Source: a virus
IMG/VR virus record: IMGVR_UViG_3300046011_006925
Coordinates: 1-22,873 of that record
Direction: 5' to 3' (one strand)
DNA: 22,873 nt
Position 1 is the first letter of the stretch. Every line of letters begins with the position of its first letter. This document shows positions 19,869-22,873 of this stretch, piece by piece. The notes below the pieces were generated by a model that did no database searches, was not told the origin of the DNA, and saw only the letters and a list, made by a program, of their open reading frames with translations. The position numbers and the translations under genes were made by a program.

Positions 19869-20348
19869 TTATGCGGCCAAGTAGAGGTCGCAGTCCTGGG
19901 CGAAGCGGGGGTCTTCGGCGGCCTCGGGGTAGCCGAAGCCGCAGCGGGAGCCGCTCCAGTGGGAGCAGCTGGCGCAAGTGGGGCCGTCCGCGGAGTATTG
20001 ATGGCGCGGAGAGCGCCGGGGGATGTCAGGGCGGACTGTGGCAAAGCTGCGGCCGCTGCGGATGTTGGAGATGGATTGGCGGCTGCAGCTGTAGAGGGGT
20101 GCGAGAGCGGTGTCGGAGAGAGGGGAGCGGAGGATGTGGACGATGTCGCTCTCGGTGAGGCCGATCCAACTGTGGTGACTTGAGCGGGGTGCGGGGGCGG
20201 CGCGTGGTGGGAGGGGGCCGTCGAGTGTGGTCCAGCGGTGAGTGCAGGAGTGGCAGGCGTGGCGGCGGCGGATGGTGCCGTTGCGGAGGTGATCAGTGCG
20301 GATGACGTGGGTGTGGGTGGTGCCGCACTCGGGGCAGGGGGTTGTCAC
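19869..20348 (-). CDS. NrdR-like zinc-ribbon protein with putative HTH
   Basis: This 159-residue protein starts with GTG at 20348, overlapping the previous stop as GTGA. Residues 5-42 (CPECGTTHTHVIRTDHL, GTIRRRHACHSCTHRWTTLD) follow the NrdR zinc-ribbon pattern CPxC...RRRxxCxxCxxRxTT. The ATP-cone of real NrdR is absent. A possible helix-turn-helix lies at 64-97 (LTESDIVHILRS, LYSCSRQSISNIRSGRS). A second Cys set (C125, C128, C136, C153) near the C terminus could bind another metal. A DNA-binding regulator is likely. An alternative is a nucleic-acid-binding accessory of replication. Confidence 0.78.
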   Translation of the reverse strand: MTTPCPECGTTHTHVIRTDHLRNGTIRRRHACHSCTHRWTTLDGPLPPRAAPAPRSSHHSWIGLTESDIVHILRSPLSDTALAPLYSCSRQSISNIRSGRSFATVRPDIPRRSPRHQYSADGPTCASCSHWSGSRCGFGYPEAAEDPRFAQDCDLYLAA

Positions 20349-20527
20349 GCGGTGAGGTGTGCGGCTAGGGCCCACTGGGCGCGGATGATGTCCTCGAAAC
20401 AGCGCTCGAGGAGGGGTGCGGTGCCGGCGTAGGTGAAGGCGCCGTCAGGGCCGTCGTGGAGTTCCCAGCGGTAGTAGCCGTCGGGGGTGGAGCGGATGGT
20501 GATGAGGAGGGGGGAGGTGTAGGTCAT
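20345..20527 (-). CDS. Hypothetical 60-residue protein
   Basis: It begins MTYTSPLLITIRSTPDGYYR and ends CFEDIIRAQWALAAHLTA. Both ends overlap neighbours by 4 bases (ATGA and GTGA), which is good evidence for a real coupled gene. A beta-hairpin-like N-terminal half is followed by one helix. No family is recognised. Confidence 0.75.
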   Translation of the reverse strand: MTYTSPLLITIRSTPDGYYRWELHDGPDGAFTYAGTAPLLERCFEDIIRAQWALAAHLTA

Positions 20528-21141
20528 TGCTGCGGTGTGACGATGTAATGACCGCGTATATGGGCCCGGACAATGGGGCAGTCTTTCCAAATAGATGTGT
20601 TTAGGGCGTTGCCCACTTGTTGATTCCAGCGTTTCCCGCCATTGCCCTTTATGACGTGATCGTCAGAACGTAAAGTAGTGTAGCGCTGAAGGTGATCGCA
20701 CAATGCAGAGAGTGACACTTCACGCGTACCGAAGTAGTCTTGTATCTCTGCAAGGTGCTCTTTTATTATGTCTCTTATTTCGCTGGCACTATGGTAAGCT
20801 GGTACGTAACTATTAGTAGTACTACTGTCTTCGAGTTCTTTTAATGTTTGTGGGATCTTGAGCTCGCGTAGGTAACTCTCTACGACATTGCGTATCAGTG
20901 TCTCGGCCGGAAGCGTGGACAGCGTGTTTAATGTAACTTGCTTTACTGCTTTTTTCTGTTGACCAGGGGTTCCTATGTGTTCCTCGATTACTTTCCTAGC
21001 CAGCTCTTCTGTCTTCTTTTGTAAATGTAATATGGCGCGGTCAAATAAGGCGGCAATAAGTTCTTTGACTTCGGGTTGAACGCTGTCGTACTTGTTTTGC
21101 GAATTCATCCAATCAAGGGCAGTAAGGAGTTGTGTCATCAT
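20524..21141 (-). CDS. Hypothetical protein, AT-rich gene, possible DNA-binding C terminus
   Basis: This 205-residue protein begins MMTQLLTALDWMNSQNKYDS. Residues 1-150 are helical and charged. The C-terminal part (CDHLQRYTTLRSDD, GGKRWNQQVGNALNTSIWKD, HIRGHYIVTP) has the look of a compact winged-helix-like or endonuclease-associated DNA-binding domain, but I cannot name it. The gene is clearly richer in A and T than its neighbours (for example 20700-21070), which suggests separate origin. It ends 4 bp inside the next gene's start and begins 3 bp after thyX, so it has been fitted into the operon. Confidence 0.8.
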   Translation of the reverse strand: MMTQLLTALDWMNSQNKYDSVQPEVKELIAALFDRAILHLQKKTEELARKVIEEHIGTPGQQKKAVKQVTLNTLSTLPAETLIRNVVESYLRELKIPQTLKELEDSSTTNSYVPAYHSASEIRDIIKEHLAEIQDYFGTREVSLSALCDHLQRYTTLRSDDHVIKGNGGKRWNQQVGNALNTSIWKDCPIVRAHIRGHYIVTPQQ

Positions 21142-21143
21142 TT

Positions 21144-21878
21144 TTAAGGTGCAAGACGGGCTTTGTGGAGGCGGGAAGTGGCGTACCAGGAGGCGATCTC
21201 GGGGGCCCAGGCTTCCAAATGGGGCCAGAGGAGATCGCACAGTTGTTGGATCTCTAGTTGCGCGTCGCGTTTGGAGCGCAGATCCAAAAAGTGGAGTAGA
21301 GAGCGGAGGTTGAAGCTGACGACGAAGTCCTGGCGTATGGCGTAGGGGATGATGTCCCGGGCGTGTTCTTCGCTGAAGCCGTTCTCGATGGCGAGTTTGT
21401 AGCGGGCGGCGGAGTCGATGCAGATGATGCGGTGGATGATCCGTTGGTCTTCGGTGTAGTCGTACTTCTTGCCTTGGCGGTCTCGGTAGGTACCGACGGG
21501 GCGGAGGTAGAAGACTTCTTCGGCGTCGCGGGTGCCGGTGCAGACGTCGAGGATGCGGCGGCCGGTGTAGCGGCCGGATTGAACGTCGAAGCTGACGCCG
21601 ACGCGGTGGGTGCGAGCTTGCTGCATCACCGAGTGGGGGAAGCCGCCGACGTTGAAGGTGATGGCGGGGTGTTCGAGGGGTCCGTAGTGGCCTCGCTCGC
21701 CGGCGAGGAGGTGTTTGACGATGAGGGCGCCGGCCTCGGATTCGGATGGGGGGTCTTCATCAAAGACGAAGTTCTCGGAGTAGTCCTGGTGCATGGCCCA
21801 CCAGCAGAGCGTTTGGGGGTGCTCAGTGCGGGATAAAACTTCGACGCGGAAGTGAGGGTCGATGGGAGAGGTACTCAT
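21144..21878 (-). CDS. thyX: FAD-dependent thymidylate synthase ThyX
   Basis: This 244-residue protein begins MSTSPIDPHFRVEVLSRTEH. The ThyX signature region is ARTHRVGVSFDVQSGRYTGR (88-107) with R89, H91, R92 and the Ser at 101. GHYGPLEHPAITF (63-75) and the C-terminal NLRSLLHFLDLRSKRDAQLE are also characteristic. It methylates dUMP to dTMP with methylenetetrahydrofolate and NADPH. The core reads R-T-H-R-x8-S, one residue longer than the textbook RHR-x7-S; this variant is what I recall from cyanobacterial enzymes. The start overlaps the previous stop as ATGA. Confidence 0.93.
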   Translation of the reverse strand: MSTSPIDPHFRVEVLSRTEHPQTLCWWAMHQDYSENFVFDEDPPSESEAGALIVKHLLAGERGHYGPLEHPAITFNVGGFPHSVMQQARTHRVGVSFDVQSGRYTGRRILDVCTGTRDAEEVFYLRPVGTYRDRQGKKYDYTEDQRIIHRIICIDSAARYKLAIENGFSEEHARDIIPYAIRQDFVVSFNLRSLLHFLDLRSKRDAQLEIQQLCDLLWPHLEAWAPEIASWYATSRLHKARLAP

Positions 21879-22081
21879 GCGACGGTTTTGCAGGTGTGGA
21901 GGTCGATGATGGTGACGTAGCCTTCGCCGCCCTCGGTGTCCCAGGTGCTGGGGTGGGAGGTGGCTACGGATTTGGCTTCGTCGAGGGTTGCGCAGGTCTT
22001 GATGGGATAAGAGCTGACGCCGCACTCGATGCAGCCGACTTGATAGACGAGGTAGTTGGGGTCGTAATCCATGGAAGTCAC
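21875..22081 (-). CDS. Hypothetical 68-residue protein
   Basis: Start GTG at 22081 overlaps the previous stop as GTGA; an ATG at 22072 (MDYDPNYLVYQ) is an alternative. It contains a CxxC (GCIECGVSSYP) and single Cys residues later (KTC, HTCK), so metal binding is possible. It ends inside the thyX start. No family is recognised. Confidence 0.72.
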   Translation of the reverse strand: MTSMDYDPNYLVYQVGCIECGVSSYPIKTCATLDEAKSVATSHPSTWDTEGGEGYVTIIDLHTCKTVA

Positions 22082-22473
22082 TTTTCGATGCCGAGGGTGG
22101 GGATAGGGAGGCCGCCCTCGGTGGGGACGTAGATGGTGCGGTTGCCTTTTTCGCTGCCTTCTTGGAGGCCAACGATGTAGAGGTATTGGAGGTAGCGAGG
22201 GTTGTCCTTGAGGGAGTCGCCGATGATGCGGTTGGCTTCGGCGACGCCTTTGGCGCGCTCGATCTCGGCTTCGGCCTCGAGAGAGGCGGAATCTTTCTTG
22301 GCTTTGGCTTCGAGGACTTTCACCTGGCGGGTGCTCTCGGCTTCCATCAGTGCGGCTTTACCGGCGAGGGTGCGGTTGTAGACGCCGAGTTGTGGCAGGC
22401 CCCAGAGGATGAAAGCGAGCGCGGCGAGACTCGCGATGGTGACGCTGATGGTGAAGGTGGTGTTGTTTTTCAT
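22078..22473 (-). CDS. SPFH/prohibitin-like membrane protein, C-terminal half only
   Basis: In this 131-residue protein, a short cytoplasmic N terminus is followed by one membrane helix at about 8-26 (ISVTIASLAALAFILWGL). An Ala/Glu/Lys-rich coiled coil spans about 36-85 (KVLEAKAKKDSASLEAEAEI, ERAKGVAEANRIIGDSL). The segment NPRYLQYLYIVGLQEG resembles the region after the coiled coil of stomatin/prohibitin/HflK proteins, and a beta-rich end is IYVPTEGGLPIPTLG. The SPFH (band 7) domain itself, normally about 150 residues, is missing. In bacteria such proteins control the FtsH protease or membrane domains. A phage version might modulate host FtsH or lysis timing; this is inferred. Confidence 0.8.
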   Translation of the reverse strand: MKNNTTFTISVTIASLAALAFILWGLPQLGVYNRTLAGKAALMEAESTRQVKVLEAKAKKDSASLEAEAEIERAKGVAEANRIIGDSLKDNPRYLQYLYIVGLQEGSEKGNRTIYVPTEGGLPIPTLGIEK

Positions 22474-22772
22474 TTGGTTAGTGATTCAAGGGCGTAATTA
22501 CTGGGCTCAAGCTCAGTGGCAAGAGCAAGGAGTTGGTTGCGGATAGCCTGGCATTGGCGCCAATGTGCATGGGTGATGAAATGGCCCATGTGCGGTGAGC
22601 TGGCTGGCTCTTGTTGATCTGGCACCACCTGATCAGCAGCAGCGCGAAAGGCGGCGGCGACATCGGATTTGATCTGGTCAATCGACTTCGGACAGGCGTA
22701 GTAAGGTACGTCGTAGCGATTAAGTGTTACGGCGTTCAGTACTGCTTGCGCGGCGGGAGAGAAGTCAGTCAT
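22470..22772 (-). CDS. Hypothetical 100-residue protein
   Basis: The ATG at 22772 lies 8 bases inside the end of the preceding gene, so the protein begins MTDFSPAAQAVLNAVTLNRY. It is mostly helical (IKSDVAAAFRAAADQVVPDQ, QCQAIRNQLLALATELEPSN) with several His residues in HMGHFITHAHW. The pattern of a short hydrophilic helical protein with a DVAAAFRAAADQV element is frequent among small cyanophage proteins of unknown role. The stop overlaps the start of the SPFH-like gene by 4 bases. Confidence 0.75.
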   Translation of the reverse strand: MTDFSPAAQAVLNAVTLNRYDVPYYACPKSIDQIKSDVAAAFRAAADQVVPDQQEPASSPHMGHFITHAHWRQCQAIRNQLLALATELEPSNYALESLTK

Positions 22773-22872
22773 TGGACTGCTCCTCCACAAGCGGCAGTGT
22801 GGGGCCAAGGCTTTCAAGCCAACACAACATGCACCAGTGCCCTTCGTGGCCTTCGATGTCGCTGCTGATGTA
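22765..22872 (-). CDS. C-terminal end of a gene cut by the right window edge
   Basis: An open frame enters from the edge and reads 35 residues to a TGA at 22765. It includes GHWCMLCWLESLGPTLPL, with a CxxC between aromatic residues. The stop overlaps the next start by 8 bases in the same coupled style as the rest of the operon. Too little is visible to name a family; a small zinc-binding protein is possible. Confidence 0.6.
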   Translation of the reverse strand, partial: YISSDIEGHEGHWCMLCWLESLGPTLPLVEEQSND

Positions 22873-22873
22873 G

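Noticed and set aside
19850-20044. 65-codon upstream extension of dCTP deaminase
   Set aside because: Pro/Ala/Thr-rich and opposite in frame to the zinc-ribbon gene. The enzyme fold begins at MLLSDTEI (19849).

Overview
This window looks like part of a tailed double-stranded DNA phage or prophage, most likely one that infects cyanobacteria (Synechococcus/Cyanobium type). The grounds are a canonical head-packaging module, a cyanobacterial-style ThyX and dCTP deaminase, a virion protein that resembles one common in cyanophages, and GC-rich coding DNA. Assignments come from reading motifs; no database search was possible. Almost everything lies on the minus strand in tightly packed, often 1-4 bp overlapping genes. 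Only three genes are on the plus strand.

Reading in the direction of minus-strand transcription (right to left): 22873-19241 is an accessory/metabolic segment. It holds a truncated gene at the edge, small unknown genes, an SPFH/prohibitin-like membrane protein fragment, ThyX, an AT-rich gene of unknown function, an NrdR-like zinc-ribbon protein and dCTP deaminase. 19177-17280 encodes small and large terminase. 16892-17221 is a plus-strand HNH nuclease. Between it and the portal gene lies a 217-bp non-coding region carrying five GGTAAC boxes, four of them spaced exactly 20 bp apart. 16674-11323 encodes portal, a large 890-residue modular protein and a MuF-type head morphogenesis protein.

10994-6257 is the most unusual part: a series of small genes built on one plan. 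Each has an LTP leader, a 12-residue box C-G-x2-x-I-[SP]-x2-x-x-C, usually a small-residue hydrophobic segment, a different payload and often a C-terminal D-S-x-[YW]-A-[DA]-G-F tail. The payloads include a DnaJ J domain, a DUF5872-like domain, a protein kinase fold and, in the 890-residue protein, a GNAT-like domain. The DUF5872 and kinase genes appear to be joined by programmed -1 frameshifting at a GGGAAAG heptamer. My inference is that these are virion-packaged proteins delivered with the DNA, and that the shared parts are packaging or delivery tags.

6221-1 continues with a cyanophage-type virion protein, a divergent HTH regulator, a fused prohead protease-scaffold, decoration protein, major capsid protein (DUF2184-like), and the neck/connector series (DUF4054-like, gp10-like) running off the left edge. 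The gene order (terS-terL-portal-MuF-protease-decoration-MCP-connectors) is that of a complete head assembly module. The tail genes should lie to the left of the window. No tRNA, rRNA, CRISPR or insertion sequence was seen, and no gene-free stretch exceeds 300 bp.
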